Shown piece by piece: positions 1-10,104 of a DNA stretch of 64,000 nt (position 1 is its first letter; the number at the start of each line of letters is the position of its first letter). Position numbers and translations under genes: made by a program. Below the pieces are notes generated by a model, which saw nothing but the letters and a program-made list of their open reading frames with translations, had not been told where the DNA came from and made no database searches. This DNA comes from Erythrobacter sp. (GTDB lineage Bacteria > Pseudomonadota > Alphaproteobacteria > Sphingomonadales > Sphingomonadaceae): NCBI GenBank assembly GCA_029937545.1, contig JAPYPR010000006.1, forward strand, positions 82,184 through 146,183, in the 5' to 3' direction.

Positions 1-469
1 CATCTTCGAGCCCGTCGAGGAACATGTGGTCGTAGGTGGTGTCATGGCCCAGTCGCGCGCCGCTGCGGTGCTTCTTGAGCAGGTAGGGCGCATTGGTCAT
101 GCTCTCCATGCCGCCTGCGACAATGTAGTTCACATCGCCTGTGGAGAGCGCTTCCGCGCCCATGATAACCGTTTGCATGCCGCTGCCGCAGACCTTGTTG
201 ACCGTGGTCGCCTGGACCGATTTCGGCAGGCCTGCCTTGATCGAGGCCTGGCGGGCAGGGGCCTGGCCGAGGCCTGCAGGCAGGACGCAACCCATGTAGG
301 TGCGGTCAAACTTGTCGACCGGCACACCCGAGCGCTCTACCGCAGCCTTGACCGCAGTCGCGCCCAGATCGGTCGCCGAAACATCGGCAAGGGCGCCCTG
401 CATGCCTCCCATCGGAGTACGTGCGTAAGACAGGATGACGACGGGGTCGGCTGCGCTGAACTGGGTCAT
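1..469 (-). CDS. Acetyl-CoA acetyltransferase (thiolase), 5' part only
   Basis: The reading frame is open from an ATG at 469 down to the window edge, giving the first 156 residues of a thiolase. Thiolases interconvert acetoacetyl-CoA (or longer 3-ketoacyl-CoA) and acetyl-CoA in the cytoplasm. The N-terminus VILSYARTPMGG is typical, and NKVCGSGMQ carries the acyl-accepting cysteine (Cys94). AGGMESMTNAPYLL follows, as in PhaA/AtoB-type enzymes. The C-terminal half, with the second catalytic Cys and the His residues, lies outside the window, so the biosynthetic and degradative types cannot be separated. The gene is transcribed divergently from the aldehyde dehydrogenase gene at 577. Confidence 0.93.
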   Translation of the reverse strand, partial: MTQFSAADPVVILSYARTPMGGMQGALADVSATDLGATAVKAAVERSGVPVDKFDRTYMGCVLPAGLGQAPARQASIKAGLPKSVQATTVNKVCGSGMQTVIMGAEALSTGDVNYIVAGGMESMTNAPYLLKKHRSGARLGHDTTYDHMFLDGLED

Positions 470-576
470 GCTTGTGCTGGTCCTCTGGTTCTGTGATATC
501 GGTTGCCAATGGCGACCTAATTGGAGGTTCGCTTTTACCTAGTGCTGCGCCGCAGCAAGATCAAATGGAGAGAGCG

Positions 577-2007
577 ATGGCGGACGACCGGAAGAGCGAG
601 ATGGAAGACGTGCTGCGCAAACAGCGCGCCGCGCACACACAGACCCGTCCCGAACCGATGGCCCTGCGCAAGGACCGCATCGAGCGCGCCATCAACCTGC
701 TGAAAACCCATGCCGACGACTTGTGCAAGGTGATGAGCGCCGATTTCGGCAACCGCTCGCCCCAGCAGTCGATGATGACCGACATCGTCGGCACTATCAA
801 TTTCGGTAAATACTGCCTCAAGCACATGGATAAGTGGGCGCGGCCCGACAAGCGGCACGTCCAGTTCCCGCTCGGCCTGATGGGCGCTAAGGCGGAAGTG
901 CGTTATGAGCCGAAGGGCGTCATCGGCATCCTCAGCCCGTGGAATTTCCCGGTCAATCTCAGCTTCGGTCCTCTGATGCAGGTCTTCGCGGCGGGCAATC
1001 GCGCGATGATCAAGCCGAGCGAGTTTACCGAGAAGACCAGCTTGCTGACGCAGGAACTGGTCGAAAAGTATTTTACTCCGGACGAGTGCGCTGTCTTCAC
1101 CGGCGGGCCGGAAGTCGCGGCGGCCTTCGCCGAACTGCCCTTCGACCATCTCGTCTTCACCGGTTCCACCGCAACCGGTCGCAAGGTCATGGAGGCCGCA
1201 GCGAAGAACCTCGTTCCTGTCACATTGGAACTGGGGGGCAAGAGCCCGGTCTTCCTCGGCGAGAGTGCCGACTTCGCCAAGGCGGGCGAACGTATCGCGC
1301 TCGGCAAGATGCTCAATGCAGGGCAGATCTGCCTTGCCCCGGACTATCTCTACGTGCCGGAAAGCAAGCAGGACGAAGCAATCCACGGCGTCTGGCAAGG
1401 CACCGCGAACATGTATCCGACCATGCTGGAGAACGAGGACTACGCCAGCATCGTCAGCGACCATCACTTCGAGCGGCTAAAGGGTCTCGTCGCCGATGCG
1501 AAGGACAAGGGCGCAGAAGTGATCGAGGTCAACCCCGGCAATGAGGACTTCGGCAATGCTAACCAGCGCAAGATGCCGTTGACCATCCTCAAGAACGTCA
1601 CCGACGACATGAAGGCGATGCAGGAGGAGATCTTCGGGCCGGTTCTCCCGGTCAAGACCTACAACCGCGTCGAGGAAGCGATCGACTACGTGAACGAGAA
1701 CGACCGCCCCCTTGGCCTCTATTATTTCGGTGAGAGCAGCGACGAACGCGAGAAGGTGCTGACCAAAACCATCAGCGGCGGCGTGACGGTGAACGACGTG
1801 ATTTTCCACGTGTCGATGGACGATTTGCCGTTCGGCGGCACCGGGCCTTCCGGCATGGGCAGCTATCACGGTGTCGAGGGCTTCCGCGAATTCAGCCATG
1901 CGCGCAGCGTTTACAGCCAGTCCAAGATCGACATCGCCAAGCTAGGCGGTCTCAAGCCGCCGTATGGTGCTGCGACAGACAAGACGATCAAGTCCGCCTT
2001 GAAATAG
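577..2007 (+). CDS. Coniferyl-aldehyde-type dehydrogenase
   Basis: This encodes a 476-residue NAD(P)-dependent aldehyde dehydrogenase, soluble and of normal length for the coniferyl aldehyde dehydrogenase (CalB) branch. Visible motifs are SPWNFPV and KPSEFTEKTS (cofactor binding), FTGSTATGRKV, the general base in LELGGKSP (Glu218) and the nucleophile in GQICLAPDY (Cys252). The CLAPDY context is typical of this branch, but substrate specificity is inferred. The ATG at 577 was chosen because GGAGAGAG lies just upstream; an in-frame ATG at 565 would overlap that ribosome binding site. A hairpin follows the stop codon, so the gene is probably monocistronic. Confidence 0.9.
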   Translation: MADDRKSEMEDVLRKQRAAHTQTRPEPMALRKDRIERAINLLKTHADDLCKVMSADFGNRSPQQSMMTDIVGTINFGKYCLKHMDKWARPDKRHVQFPLGLMGAKAEVRYEPKGVIGILSPWNFPVNLSFGPLMQVFAAGNRAMIKPSEFTEKTSLLTQELVEKYFTPDECAVFTGGPEVAAAFAELPFDHLVFTGSTATGRKVMEAAAKNLVPVTLELGGKSPVFLGESADFAKAGERIALGKMLNAGQICLAPDYLYVPESKQDEAIHGVWQGTANMYPTMLENEDYASIVSDHHFERLKGLVADAKDKGAEVIEVNPGNEDFGNANQRKMPLTILKNVTDDMKAMQEEIFGPVLPVKTYNRVEEAIDYVNENDRPLGLYYFGESSDEREKVLTKTISGGVTVNDVIFHVSMDDLPFGGTGPSGMGSYHGVEGFREFSHARSVYSQSKIDIAKLGGLKPPYGAATDKTIKSALK

Positions 2008-2012
2008 GCTCG

Positions 2013-2043
2013 CCGGATGCGCGGCCGGGGCAGGAGCATCCGG
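2013..2043 (+). terminator. Hairpin terminator after the aldehyde dehydrogenase gene
   Basis: A perfect 8-bp inverted repeat, CCGGATGC (2013-2020) and GCATCCGG (2036-2043), with a 15-base loop, begins five bases after the stop codon. There is no clear T-run after it, so the termination role is inferred from position. It separates the dehydrogenase gene from the nuo operon. Confidence 0.5.
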
Positions 2044-2170
2044 TCCCGGTTCGCGCAATCGATTGTGCGGGATTTGCGCGTGCCGCACCCTTGCACCTGC
2101 CCGCCGAGGGGCCTAGAGGCGTGCGCGAACCGTACCCCGGCGGAATCGCCTCCGCGGCAAGGAACTCTAC

Positions 2171-2545
2171 GTGGTCGACCTCGAACAATATCTGCCTATC
2201 CTCATCTTCCTGTTCATCGCGGTCATCCTTTCGGCAGCCTTCGTGTTCCTGCCGATGGGTGTCTCGCGCCTCACCGGCGCGCATAACCCCGATGCCGAGA
2301 AGCTGAGCGAATACGAGTGCGGCTTCCCCGCCTTCGAAGATCCGCGCAGCCAGTTCGACGTGAAATTCTACCTGGTGGCGATCAGCTTCCTGCTGTTCGA
2401 TCTCGAGGCCTCGTTCCTGTTCCCCTGGGCGGTGAGCCTCGACGTGACCGGCTGGATGGGCTGGGCCGGGATGATGATTTTCCTGGGCATTCTCGCCATC
2501 GGTCTCGCCTATGAATGGAAAATGGGGGCGCTGGACTGGCAATGA
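2171..2545 (+). CDS. nuoA: NADH-quinone oxidoreductase subunit A
   Basis: This encodes the 124-residue NuoA, a small membrane subunit of complex I that sits at the junction of the hydrophilic and membrane arms near the quinone site. There are three hydrophobic segments. The loop between the first two has the signature [22 protein letters not shown], including the conserved Cys. The start is GTG, preceded by AAGGAA. The stop overlaps the start of nuoB as ATGA. It is the first gene of the complex I operon; the about 160 bases upstream must hold the promoter, but I cannot place it confidently. Confidence 0.96.
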   Translation: MVDLEQYLPILIFLFIAVILSAAFVFLPMGVSRLTGAHNPDAEKLSEYECGFPAFEDPRSQFDVKFYLVAISFLLFDLEASFLFPWAVSLDVTGWMGWAGMMIFLGILAIGLAYEWKMGALDWQ

Positions 2546-3159
2546 GCAATCCGAATACCGATCCCGCCCTTGTCGGCACCGCCTCGCTGAATCCCGCGCT
2601 CGACGACCAGCGCATGCGCGACAGCGCGCTGCCGACCGCCAAGGGCGGCGAAGTGCGCCAGCCCGATGCGGACTATTTCAACGCGCTGCAGACCGAAGTG
2701 AACGACAAGGGATTCCTCGTCACCAGCACAGAGGACCTGTTTCACTGGGCGCGCACGGGCAGCCTTTGGTGGATGACCTTCGGCCTCGCCTGCTGCGCGG
2801 TCGAGATGATCCACGTCAACATGCCGCGCTACGACATGGAGCGCTTCGGCGTCGCCCCGCGCGCCTCGCCTCGCCAGTCGGACGTGATGATCGTCGCCGG
2901 TACGCTGTGCAACAAGATGGCTCCGGCGCTGCGCAAGGTCTACGACCAGATGTCCGATCCGAAATATGTGATCAGCATGGGCAGCTGCGCCAATGGCGGC
3001 GGCTATTATCACTACAGCTATTCGGTGGTGCGCGGCTGCGACCGCATCGTGCCGGTCGACATCTATGTCCCCGGGTGCCCGCCGACGGCCGAGGCGCTGC
3101 TCTATGGCGTGATGCAGCTGCAGCGCAAGATCCGCCGCTCGGGCACGATCCAGAGGTAG
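2542..3159 (+). CDS. nuoB: NADH-quinone oxidoreductase subunit B
   Basis: This encodes the 205-residue NuoB, the subunit that holds terminal 4Fe-4S cluster N2, from which electrons pass to quinone. The cluster ligands are visible as the tandem cysteines in LACCAVEMI, the Cys in GSCANGGG and the Cys in PGCPP. An N-terminal extension of about 45 residues precedes the conserved core, as is common in alphaproteobacteria. The ATG at 2542 overlaps the nuoA stop (ATGA). The frame is open further upstream, but those codons lie inside nuoA. Confidence 0.97.
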   Translation: MSNPNTDPALVGTASLNPALDDQRMRDSALPTAKGGEVRQPDADYFNALQTEVNDKGFLVTSTEDLFHWARTGSLWWMTFGLACCAVEMIHVNMPRYDMERFGVAPRASPRQSDVMIVAGTLCNKMAPALRKVYDQMSDPKYVISMGSCANGGGYYHYSYSVVRGCDRIVPVDIYVPGCPPTAEALLYGVMQLQRKIRRSGTIQR

Positions 3160-3169
3160 GGACGAGGAT

Positions 3170-4060
3170 ATGGCAACCCTACACTCCGCGCCCCGCTTCA
3201 CGCTGATCGACGGGTTGAAAGGCACGCTTTCGACTGCGCTGGGCGACCATCTGGTCGACGCTCACGAAGAGCACGGCGAGCTGCTGCTGCACGTCAAGCG
3301 CGACAGCATCGAAGACGTGCTTCGCATCCTGCGCGACGATCACGCCTACCAGCAGCTGATGGAAATCGCCGGGGCCGACTATCCCTCGCGGTCCGAGCGG
3401 TTCGAGATCGTCTATATGCTCCTCTCGCTGACGACCAACAGCCGGATCATGGTGAAATGCCGTGCGAGCGAGGATACCCCCGTGCCGACGGTCACCACGC
3501 TGTGGCCTAATGCTGGCTGGCTCGAGCGCGAGGTGTTCGACATGTACGGTGTGCTTTTCGCCGGGAACACCGACCTGCGGCGCATCCTGACCGATTATGG
3601 CTTCGAAGGACACCCTTTCCGCAAGGACTTCCCGCTGACCGGCTATACCGAGCTGCGTTATTCCGAAGACGAGAAGCGCGTGGTCTACGAGCCGGTCGAG
3701 CTCGCGCAGGATTTGCGCCAGTTCGACTTCATGTCGCCGTGGGAAGGCGCGGACTATGTCCTGCCGGGCGACGAGAAGGCGGACATGCCGCCGGTCGACG
3801 ATCCCAAGGTCACGGAAAAGCCCTCGGACACCGGTGCAGGTGCCAAGACCGACGAGCACGCAGCCGACAAGGTGAGCGCGGACGCTCCGGCGGAAAAGGA
3901 TGGCGGCAAGGCCATCGATCCGCCCGGGCCTACCGAAGACCGCGCCGCGCGCCCCAAGCGCAAGGGCAAGACTACCGACACCGCCAAGGCGACCGAGACG
4001 AAAAAGAAGAAGGCCCCCGCGAAGCGCAAGCCTGCGGCCAGGAAGAAGGACGACAATTGA
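3170..4060 (+). CDS. nuoC: NADH-quinone oxidoreductase subunit C with a long charged tail
   Basis: This encodes the 30-kDa peripheral-arm subunit of complex I, which docks NuoD and NuoB. Residues 1-200 are the conserved part, with EREVFDMYGVLFAGNTDLRRIL, GHPFRKDFPLTGY and RYSEDEKRVVYEPVELAQ. At 296 residues the protein is longer than a typical NuoC of about 200. The last 90 or so residues are low complexity, rich in Asp, Lys, Ala and Pro, and end in Lys/Arg clusters (KRKGK, KKKKAPAKRKPAARKK). The tail is probably disordered. The gene follows nuoB by 10 bases, and its stop overlaps the next ATG (TGATG). Confidence 0.95.
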   Translation: MATLHSAPRFTLIDGLKGTLSTALGDHLVDAHEEHGELLLHVKRDSIEDVLRILRDDHAYQQLMEIAGADYPSRSERFEIVYMLLSLTTNSRIMVKCRASEDTPVPTVTTLWPNAGWLEREVFDMYGVLFAGNTDLRRILTDYGFEGHPFRKDFPLTGYTELRYSEDEKRVVYEPVELAQDLRQFDFMSPWEGADYVLPGDEKADMPPVDDPKVTEKPSDTGAGAKTDEHAADKVSADAPAEKDGGKAIDPPGPTEDRAARPKRKGKTTDTAKATETKKKKAPAKRKPAARKKDDN

Positions 4061-4599
4061 TGCGCGCGTTTCTTCCCCTTGCTGTGCTCGCTCTGGCCGC
4101 CTGCTCCTCGCAGGAGCCTGCCGAGCAGGAAAGCGCCGACGATTTCGCCAGCCGCATCGGCGGTTCGGGCGAGGGTGCGGCGCTCGATCCGTCGCAGCCC
4201 GATCCGAATGCGCCCAATGTTGCCGTGGAAGCACCGCCCGCCCAAGCGGACGTCACCACGCTTCAGCAGCTTGGCGATGTCGGCGGGGTCAACCTCGGCC
4301 CGCGCGAGGGTGGTTGCACCTTCATGGTCGGCGAGCAGGAGATGATCATCGCCGCCGGCATGCGTGACAAGTCGCTGCCCGGAAAGGCCGTGGTCCGCGT
4401 CGGGGATACGCTGGTGATGACCGATGCGACCATCGGCGGCCTCGATGCGGTCAAGTCCGGCACGAACTTCGAAGGCGAGGGCTTCACCGTCTCGGTCGCA
4501 CCCGCTGCCGGCGAGGGGCAGACCCGCCCGGCTAACGTCACCGTGACCGATGCCGCGGGCAAGTCGCAGAGTTACTCCGGCAACTGGATTTGCGCATGA
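4060..4599 (+). CDS. Predicted lipoprotein encoded between nuoC and nuoD
   Basis: This 179-residue protein begins [15 protein letters not shown], a signal peptide with a lipobox cleaved before Cys15, so it should be an envelope lipoprotein. A 60-residue Pro/Ala/Asp-rich linker follows, then a compact domain with [28 protein letters not shown] and a C-terminal SYSGNWICA. The two domain cysteines may form a disulfide. The start overlaps the nuoC stop and the stop overlaps nuoD (ATGA), so it is translated as part of the operon. I do not recognise a named family. A role in complex I assembly or stability is only suggested by position. Confidence 0.85.
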   Translation: MRAFLPLAVLALAACSSQEPAEQESADDFASRIGGSGEGAALDPSQPDPNAPNVAVEAPPAQADVTTLQQLGDVGGVNLGPREGGCTFMVGEQEMIIAAGMRDKSLPGKAVVRVGDTLVMTDATIGGLDAVKSGTNFEGEGFTVSVAPAAGEGQTRPANVTVTDAAGKSQSYSGNWICA

Positions 4600-5807
4600 G
4601 TATGCAGCTCGAAGAGTCGCCCACCACAGGCGACGAAGTCATCACGAATTACACGATCAACTTCGGTCCCCAGCACCCCGCGGCGCATGGCGTGCTGCGC
4701 ATGGTGATGGAGCTCGACGGCGAGATCATCGAACGGATCGATCCGCATGTCGGCCTGCTGCATCGCGGCACCGAAAAGCTGATCGAGAACAAGACGTATC
4801 TGCAGGCGCTGCCCTATTTCGACCGACTCGATTACTGCAGCCCGCTGGCGCAGGAATACAGCTACGTCCTGGCGATCGAGAAGCTGCTCAATGTCGAAGT
4901 GCCGGAGCGGGCGCAGTACCTGCGCGTGCTGTTCGCCGAGCTGACGCGCATCTGCAACCACATGCTCAACATCGGCGCGCATGTGATGGATGTCGGCGCT
5001 ATGACGCCGAACCTGTGGGTTTTCGAGCTGCGCGAAGACTGCTTGAACTTCTTCGAGCGGGCTTCGGGCGCGCGCATGCATGCGGCCTGGTTCCGCCCGG
5101 GCGGCGTCCACCAGGACGTACCCGAAAAGCTGCTGGTCGATATCGGGGAATGGCTCGACACGCGCCTGCCCGAACTGTTCGGCGATGCGATGAGCCTCGT
5201 GCTCGACAACCGCATCTTCAAGCAGCGCAATGTCGACATTGCGGTGGTGAGCAAGGACGATGCGGTTGCCTGGGGTTTCTCCGGCCCGATGATCCGCGCT
5301 GCCGGAATCCCCTGGGATCTGCGCAAATCGCAGCCCTACGATGTGTACGAGCGGATGGAGTTCGACATTCCCGTCGGCACTAATTCGGACTGCTACGACC
5401 GCTTCGTAGTGCGTGTGAAGGAAGTTTACGAGAGCGCGAAGATCATGAAGCAGTGCCTGCGCGACATGCCGTCCGGCCCCGTCGCCAGCGACGACCGCAA
5501 GGTCGCGCCGCCCAAGCGCGCCGAGATGAAGCAGTCGATGGAAGCGCTGATCCACCACTTCAAGCTCTACACCGAGGGCTTCCACGTGCCCGCCGGCGAA
5601 GTCTATGTCGCCACCGAGAGCCCCAAGGGCGAATTCGGCGTCTACCTCGTCAGCGACGGTTCGAACAAACCCTACCGCTGCAAGATCCGCCCGACTGCGT
5701 TCTCGCATTTGCAGGCGATGGATTTCATGAGCCGCGGCCACATGCTGCCCGACGCCACCGCCATCCTCGGCGCTATCGACGTCGTGTTCGGGGAGTGTGA
5801 CCGGTGA
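4596..5807 (+). CDS. nuoD: NADH-quinone oxidoreductase subunit D
   Basis: This encodes the 403-residue 49-kDa-type subunit of complex I, which forms the quinone-binding pocket with NuoB. Family signatures are [15 protein letters not shown] near residue 25, [36 protein letters not shown] and GDIKVVFGE-like residues at the C-terminus ([12 protein letters not shown]). The separate nuoC and nuoD genes, rather than a nuoCD fusion, are usual for alphaproteobacteria. The start at 4596 overlaps the upstream lipoprotein stop (ATGA). The stop overlaps the GTG of the next small gene. Confidence 0.97.
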   Translation: MSMQLEESPTTGDEVITNYTINFGPQHPAAHGVLRMVMELDGEIIERIDPHVGLLHRGTEKLIENKTYLQALPYFDRLDYCSPLAQEYSYVLAIEKLLNVEVPERAQYLRVLFAELTRICNHMLNIGAHVMDVGAMTPNLWVFELREDCLNFFERASGARMHAAWFRPGGVHQDVPEKLLVDIGEWLDTRLPELFGDAMSLVLDNRIFKQRNVDIAVVSKDDAVAWGFSGPMIRAAGIPWDLRKSQPYDVYERMEFDIPVGTNSDCYDRFVVRVKEVYESAKIMKQCLRDMPSGPVASDDRKVAPPKRAEMKQSMEALIHHFKLYTEGFHVPAGEVYVATESPKGEFGVYLVSDGSNKPYRCKIRPTAFSHLQAMDFMSRGHMLPDATAILGAIDVVFGECDR

Positions 5808-5986
5808 TTGCGCGCGAAATCTTCATCTTCATCGCGGCTTTCGCGGCGTTCGCTTCTGCGGTGGCGGCGTATCTGCTCGCCTTTCATGGCGAAAGCTCGC
5901 TCAAGGAAATCCTTTCGACGGCCTTCGCTGCCGTCATCGGTCTCTATCTCGGCCGCTATCTCCAGCACAGGTTGACCCATGGCTGA
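5804..5986 (+). CDS. Small membrane protein between nuoD and nuoE
   Basis: This encodes a 60-residue protein with two hydrophobic stretches, roughly residues 4-26 and 36-52, and a basic C-terminus ([11 protein letters not shown]). The GTG start overlaps the nuoD stop, and its end overlaps the nuoE start by 8 bases, so it is translationally locked into the operon. I know of no assigned function for such a protein. It may be an accessory or assembly factor, but that is inference from position alone. Confidence 0.75.
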   Translation: MIAREIFIFIAAFAAFASAVAAYLLAFHGESSLKEILSTAFAAVIGLYLGRYLQHRLTHG

Positions 5987-6647
5987 CCGTTCCCCCGCAC
6001 CCGATACTCCCGAGCTGCGCGAGCGCTGGGGTGGCTTCGAATTCACCGAGGCCTATCGCGCCAAGGCGGACAAGGCGATCGCGCGCTATCCCGAGGGGCG
6101 CCAGCGCTCCGCGGTAATGCCGCTGCTCGACCTCGCGCAGCGCCAGGTCGGCGAGGAGACGAACACGCAAGGCTGGTTGCCGCTGCCGGTGATCGAATAT
6201 GTCGCCGACTATCTCGACATGCCTGTCATCCGCGTGCTCGAGGTCGCGACCTTCTACTTCATGTACAACATGAAGCCGGTCGGTAAGTACCATGTGCAGG
6301 TCTGCGGCACGACGCCCTGCATGCTGCGCGGCTCGGACGGCCTGATCGAAGCTTGCAAGAAGCGCGGCATGAGCAAGGGCCAAGTCTCTGACGATAACCT
6401 CTGGACCCTCACCGAGGTCGAATGCATGGGCAATTGCGCCACCGCACCGATGGTCCAGATCAACGACGACAATTACGAAGACCTCACGCCCGAGCGCCTC
6501 GATGCCATCCTCGACGCACTGGCCGCAGGCGAGCAGCCGAAGACCGGCACGCAGGAGCCGGGCCGTCATACCAGCGAACCGGCCAATGCGCTCAGCTCGC
6601 TCCAGGAAATGGTCGATGCCAATCACGATTACCGGAGCGAGTGGTGA
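5979..6647 (+). CDS. nuoE: NADH-quinone oxidoreductase subunit E
   Basis: This encodes the 222-residue 24-kDa-type subunit of the NADH dehydrogenase module, carrying 2Fe-2S cluster N1a. The thioredoxin-like fold has the four ligands in VQVCGTTPCMLRG and VECMGNCATAP. FTEAYRAKADKAIARYPEGRQRSA is the usual helical N-terminus. The C-terminal 50 residues are less conserved. The ATG at 5979 overlaps the upstream small gene and the stop overlaps the next ATG at 6647. Confidence 0.96.
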   Translation: MADRSPAPDTPELRERWGGFEFTEAYRAKADKAIARYPEGRQRSAVMPLLDLAQRQVGEETNTQGWLPLPVIEYVADYLDMPVIRVLEVATFYFMYNMKPVGKYHVQVCGTTPCMLRGSDGLIEACKKRGMSKGQVSDDNLWTLTEVECMGNCATAPMVQINDDNYEDLTPERLDAILDALAAGEQPKTGTQEPGRHTSEPANALSSLQEMVDANHDYRSEW

Positions 6648-6790
6648 TGGATAGCAATATCATCTCGATCATCGTCGCACTGATCCTCATCGTCATCGCG
6701 TGGAAGGTGTTCAAGGGCGTCGTCAAGACGGTCGTCCTCGCGGCGATCCTGATCGCGGTTGCCATCTTCGTGTTCGGAGGGTTCGCCTGA
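6647..6790 (+). CDS. 47-residue membrane peptide between nuoE and nuoF
   Basis: This encodes a very short protein that is nearly all hydrophobic: segments at about residues 4-20 and 26-46, separated by WKVFKGVVK. The ATG overlaps the nuoE stop (TGATG), and the operon continues with nuoF 33 bases later. Tight coupling and the consistently hydrophobic reading argue that it is real despite its length. Function unknown; no motif seen. Confidence 0.65.
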   Translation: MDSNIISIIVALILIVIAWKVFKGVVKTVVLAAILIAVAIFVFGGFA

Positions 6791-6823
6791 TGATTGCCGC
6801 GAATTTTAATGGGACGCTCGCTC

Positions 6824-8116
6824 ATGCTCGCTGACCGGGACCGCATCTTCACCAATGTCTACGGCTTCCAGGACTGGGGGCTGAAGGCTGCGCAGCAGCG
6901 CGGCGACTGGGACGATACCAAGTCGCTGATCGCGCGTGGGCATGACGACATCATCGAGGAAATGAAGGCGTCCGGCCTGCGCGGACGGGGCGGGGCGGGC
7001 TTCCCGACCGGCCTCAAGTGGTCCTTCATGCCGAAGGAAAGCAAAGACGGTCGCCCCAGTTTCCTCGTCATCAATGCCGACGAGTCGGAACCCGGCTCTT
7101 GCAAGGACCGCGAGATTATCCGCCACGATCCGCACAAGCTGATCGAAGGCGCGCTGGTCGCCGGTTACGCCATGCGGGCCCGGGCGGCCTATATCTACAT
7201 TCGTGGCGAGTATATCCGCGAGGCCGAAACGCTTCAGGCTGCCATCGACGAAGCCTATGACGCTGGTCTGATCGGCAAGAACGCCAGCAAGTCCGGCTAC
7301 GACTTCGACGTCTTCCTGCACCGTGGCGCGGGCGCCTACATCTGCGGCGAAGAAACCGCGATGATCGAGAGCCTCGAAGGCAAGAAGGGCCAGCCCCGCC
7401 TCAAGCCGCCGTTCCCGGCAGGCGCGGGTCTTTACGGCTGTCCGACCACGGTCAACAACGTGGAATCGATCGCCGTCGTCCCGACCATCCTGCGCCGCGG
7501 CGCGAGCTGGTTTGCGAGCTTCGGGCGCGAGAACAACAAAGGCACCAAGCTCTTCCAGATCAGCGGCCATGTGAACAAGCCCTGCGTCGTGGAAGAAGCG
7601 ATGAGCATCACTTTCGAGGAACTCATCGACACTCATTGCGGCGGCATCGTCGGCGGGTGGGACAATTTGCTGGCCGTCATCCCCGGCGGCTCTTCCGTCC
7701 CGCTCATCCCCGGAGACCAGATGCGTCAGGCGATCATGGATTTCGATGGGCTGAAGGAACTCGGCTCGGGCCTCGGTACCGCCGGGATCATCGTAATGGA
7801 CAAGTCCACCGACATCGTCCGCGCCATCAGCCGCATCAGCTATTTCTACAAGCACGAGAGCTGCGGCCAATGCACGCCCTGCCGCGAAGGTACGGGCTGG
7901 ATGTGGCGCATGATGGAACGCCTGCGCACCGGCGATGCGGCGATCGAGGAGATCGACATGCTTCAGCAGGTCACCAAGCAGGTCGAAGGCCACACCATCT
8001 GCGCGCTCGGCGATGCGGCCGCTTGGCCGATCCAGGGCCTCATCCGCCATTTCCGCCCGGAACTCGAACGCCGGATCGAAGAACACAATGCGAAATTCGC
8101 AGAGGCAGCCGAATAA
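6824..8116 (+). CDS. nuoF: NADH-quinone oxidoreductase subunit F
   Basis: This encodes the 51-kDa-type subunit that binds NADH and FMN and carries 4Fe-4S cluster N3. Visible are the FMN/NADH loop [45 protein letters not shown] and the cluster ligands [11 protein letters not shown] with the distant Cys in [14 protein letters not shown] chose the ATG at 6824 ([11 protein letters not shown], 430 residues) because family members start close to that motif. An in-frame ATG at 6809 and a TTG at 6794 are also possible, and none has a strong ribosome binding site. Confidence 0.95.
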   Translation: MLADRDRIFTNVYGFQDWGLKAAQQRGDWDDTKSLIARGHDDIIEEMKASGLRGRGGAGFPTGLKWSFMPKESKDGRPSFLVINADESEPGSCKDREIIRHDPHKLIEGALVAGYAMRARAAYIYIRGEYIREAETLQAAIDEAYDAGLIGKNASKSGYDFDVFLHRGAGAYICGEETAMIESLEGKKGQPRLKPPFPAGAGLYGCPTTVNNVESIAVVPTILRRGASWFASFGRENNKGTKLFQISGHVNKPCVVEEAMSITFEELIDTHCGGIVGGWDNLLAVIPGGSSVPLIPGDQMRQAIMDFDGLKELGSGLGTAGIIVMDKSTDIVRAISRISYFYKHESCGQCTPCREGTGWMWRMMERLRTGDAAIEEIDMLQQVTKQVEGHTICALGDAAAWPIQGLIRHFRPELERRIEEHNAKFAEAAE

Positions 8117-10104
8117 TGCCTAAAGTCACCGTAGACGGACAGGAACTCGAGGTTCCGGACGGCGCCACCGTTCTGCAGGCGTGCGAGCTTGCGGGGAAGG
8201 AAATCCCGCGTTTCTGCTATCATGAGCGGCTGAGCATCGCCGGCAACTGCCGCATGTGCCTGGTCGAGGTGAAGCCTGGGCCGCCCAAGCCGCAGGCGAG
8301 CTGTGCGCTGCCGGCCACCGACGGACAGGAAATCCGCACCGACACCGAAATGGTCAAGACCGCGCGCGAAGGGGTGATGGAGTTCCTACTCATCAACCAT
8401 CCGCTCGACTGCCCGATCTGCGACCAGGGCGGCGAATGCGACCTGCAGGACCAGTCGATGACCTATGGTCGCGGCGCCACGCGCTATCACGAGAACAAGC
8501 GCGCGGTGACCGAGAAGTACATGGGCCCGCTGATCAAGACGGTCATGACCCGCTGCATCCACTGCACCCGCTGCGTGCGCTTCTCGGAAGAGATCGCCGG
8601 GGTCGACGAAATCGGCGCGCTTTATCGCGGCGAGGACATGCAGATCACCACCTATCTGGAGCAAGCGGTTGAGCACGAATTGTCGGCCAATGTGATCGAC
8701 CTGTGCCCGGTCGGAGCGCTCACTAGCCGGCCCTATGCCTTCGAGGCGCGGCCATGGGAGCTCAAGAAAACGCTCAGCATCGACGTGTCCGACGCGGTCG
8801 GTTCGAATATCCGCCTCGACAGCAAGGGCCGCGAAGTCATGCGCGCGCTCCCACGCATCAACGACGATGTCAACGAGGAATGGATTTCCGACAAGGCCCG
8901 CTATCAGGTCGACGGCCTGATGCGCCGCCGTCTCGACAAGCCCTATATCCGCAAGGGCGGCAAGCTGCAGGCGGCGACTTGGGACGAGGCCTTTAAAGCG
9001 ATCGCGAAGGTCAAGCCGGGCAAGAAGATCGCGGCCATCGCCGGCGACATGCTCGATTGCGAAACCATGTTCGCGGCCAAGGCGCTGCTGAAGGCCTGCG
9101 GTTCGACGCTGGTCGAAGGTCGCCAGACCGGGATGGACTACGACACGTCCAATCTCGCAGCAGTCAATTTCAATTCGACCTTCGCCGGTATCGAAAACGC
9201 CGATGCGATCCTGATCGTCGGCAGCCACGTGCGCTGGGAAGCGCCGCTCGTGAATGTTCGCATCCGCAAGGCGGTGAAGCGCGGCGCGAAGGTGTTCGTG
9301 GTCGGCCCATGGTGGGACACGACCTATCCGGCCGAATTCCTCGGCGAGGATCTTGGCGTGCTGAACAAGCTGCCCAAGGCGCTTAGCGATGCGCTGAAGA
9401 ATGCCGAGAATCCGGCGGTCATTGTCGGCGGGGCGGGCCTCAAGGGCGCTCATGGAAAGGCGCTGGCCCTGGCCGAGAAGTACGGCGCGGCGTTCAACGT
9501 TCTCCACTTCAGCGCGGCGCGCATGGGCGGGCTGATGCTCGGTTTCGCGCAACCCGGCGGCATGGAGGATATCGTGAATGCCAAGCCCAAGGTCGTCTTG
9601 AGCCTGGGCGCGGACGAGATGGATTTCGAGCCATTCGCGGATGCTCTCAAGGTCTATATCGGCCATCATGGCGACAAGGGCGCGCATGCGGCGGACGTGA
9701 TCCTGCCCGCGGCAAGCTATGCCGAAAAAGACGGGACCTACGTTAACACCGAAGGCCGCGTGCAGTTTGCGGAGAAAGCCGTCTTCGCGCCCGGTGACGC
9801 GCGCGAAGACTGGACGATCCTGCGGGCGCTGGCCGATGCGCTGAAGGTGGAGGTCGGCTTCGACAGCTTCGCCGAGCTTCAGGCTGCGATGATCGAGGAA
9901 GTACCCGCTTTGGGCGAGGAAGGCTTGGCCGATTACGGCGCGCTTCCCAAGGCTGACGCCAGATCGAAGGCGGAAGGCACGATCAGCGCCTATCCGATCA
10001 AGGATTTCTACCTCACAAATCCGATCGCCCGCGCCAGCGAAGTGATGCAGCGCTGTTCCGCAGAATTGCTGCACGGTGAGGACTTGGCGGAGGCAGCGGA
10101 ATGA
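8116..10104 (+). CDS. nuoG: NADH-quinone oxidoreductase subunit G
   Basis: This encodes the 662-residue NuoG of the NADH module. The N-terminus is a 2Fe-2S ferredoxin domain ([21 protein letters not shown]), followed by the His/Cys-ligated cluster region ([17 protein letters not shown]) and a 4Fe-4S motif ([10 protein letters not shown]) with a later Cys in [10 protein letters not shown]. The rest is the molybdopterin-oxidoreductase-like domain, which has no cofactor in complex I. The ATG overlaps the nuoF stop (TAATG), and the stop overlaps nuoH (ATGA). Confidence 0.96.
   Translation: MPKVTVDGQELEVPDGATVLQACELAGKEIPRFCYHERLSIAGNCRMCLVEVKPGPPKPQASCALPATDGQEIRTDTEMVKTAREGVMEFLLINHPLDCPICDQGGECDLQDQSMTYGRGATRYHENKRAVTEKYMGPLIKTVMTRCIHCTRCVRFSEEIAGVDEIGALYRGEDMQITTYLEQAVEHELSANVIDLCPVGALTSRPYAFEARPWELKKTLSIDVSDAVGSNIRLDSKGREVMRALPRINDDVNEEWISDKARYQVDGLMRRRLDKPYIRKGGKLQAATWDEAFKAIAKVKPGKKIAAIAGDMLDCETMFAAKALLKACGSTLVEGRQTGMDYDTSNLAAVNFNSTFAGIENADAILIVGSHVRWEAPLVNVRIRKAVKRGAKVFVVGPWWDTTYPAEFLGEDLGVLNKLPKALSDALKNAENPAVIVGGAGLKGAHGKALALAEKYGAAFNVLHFSAARMGGLMLGFAQPGGMEDIVNAKPKVVLSLGADEMDFEPFADALKVYIGHHGDKGAHAADVILPAASYAEKDGTYVNTEGRVQFAEKAVFAPGDAREDWTILRALADALKVEVGFDSFAELQAAMIEEVPALGEEGLADYGALPKADARSKAEGTISAYPIKDFYLTNPIARASEVMQRCSAELLHGEDLAEAAE

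Noticed and set aside
2053..2068. Near-palindrome GCGCAATCGATTGTGC upstream of nuoA
   Set aside because: One G-T mismatch and no known regulator pattern; could be an operator, but support is too thin for a call.
8386..10074. 562-codon minus-strand frame opposite nuoG
   Set aside because: Antisense to a certain gene with conserved cluster motifs; composition (His/Arg/Asp rich) is typical of shadow frames.
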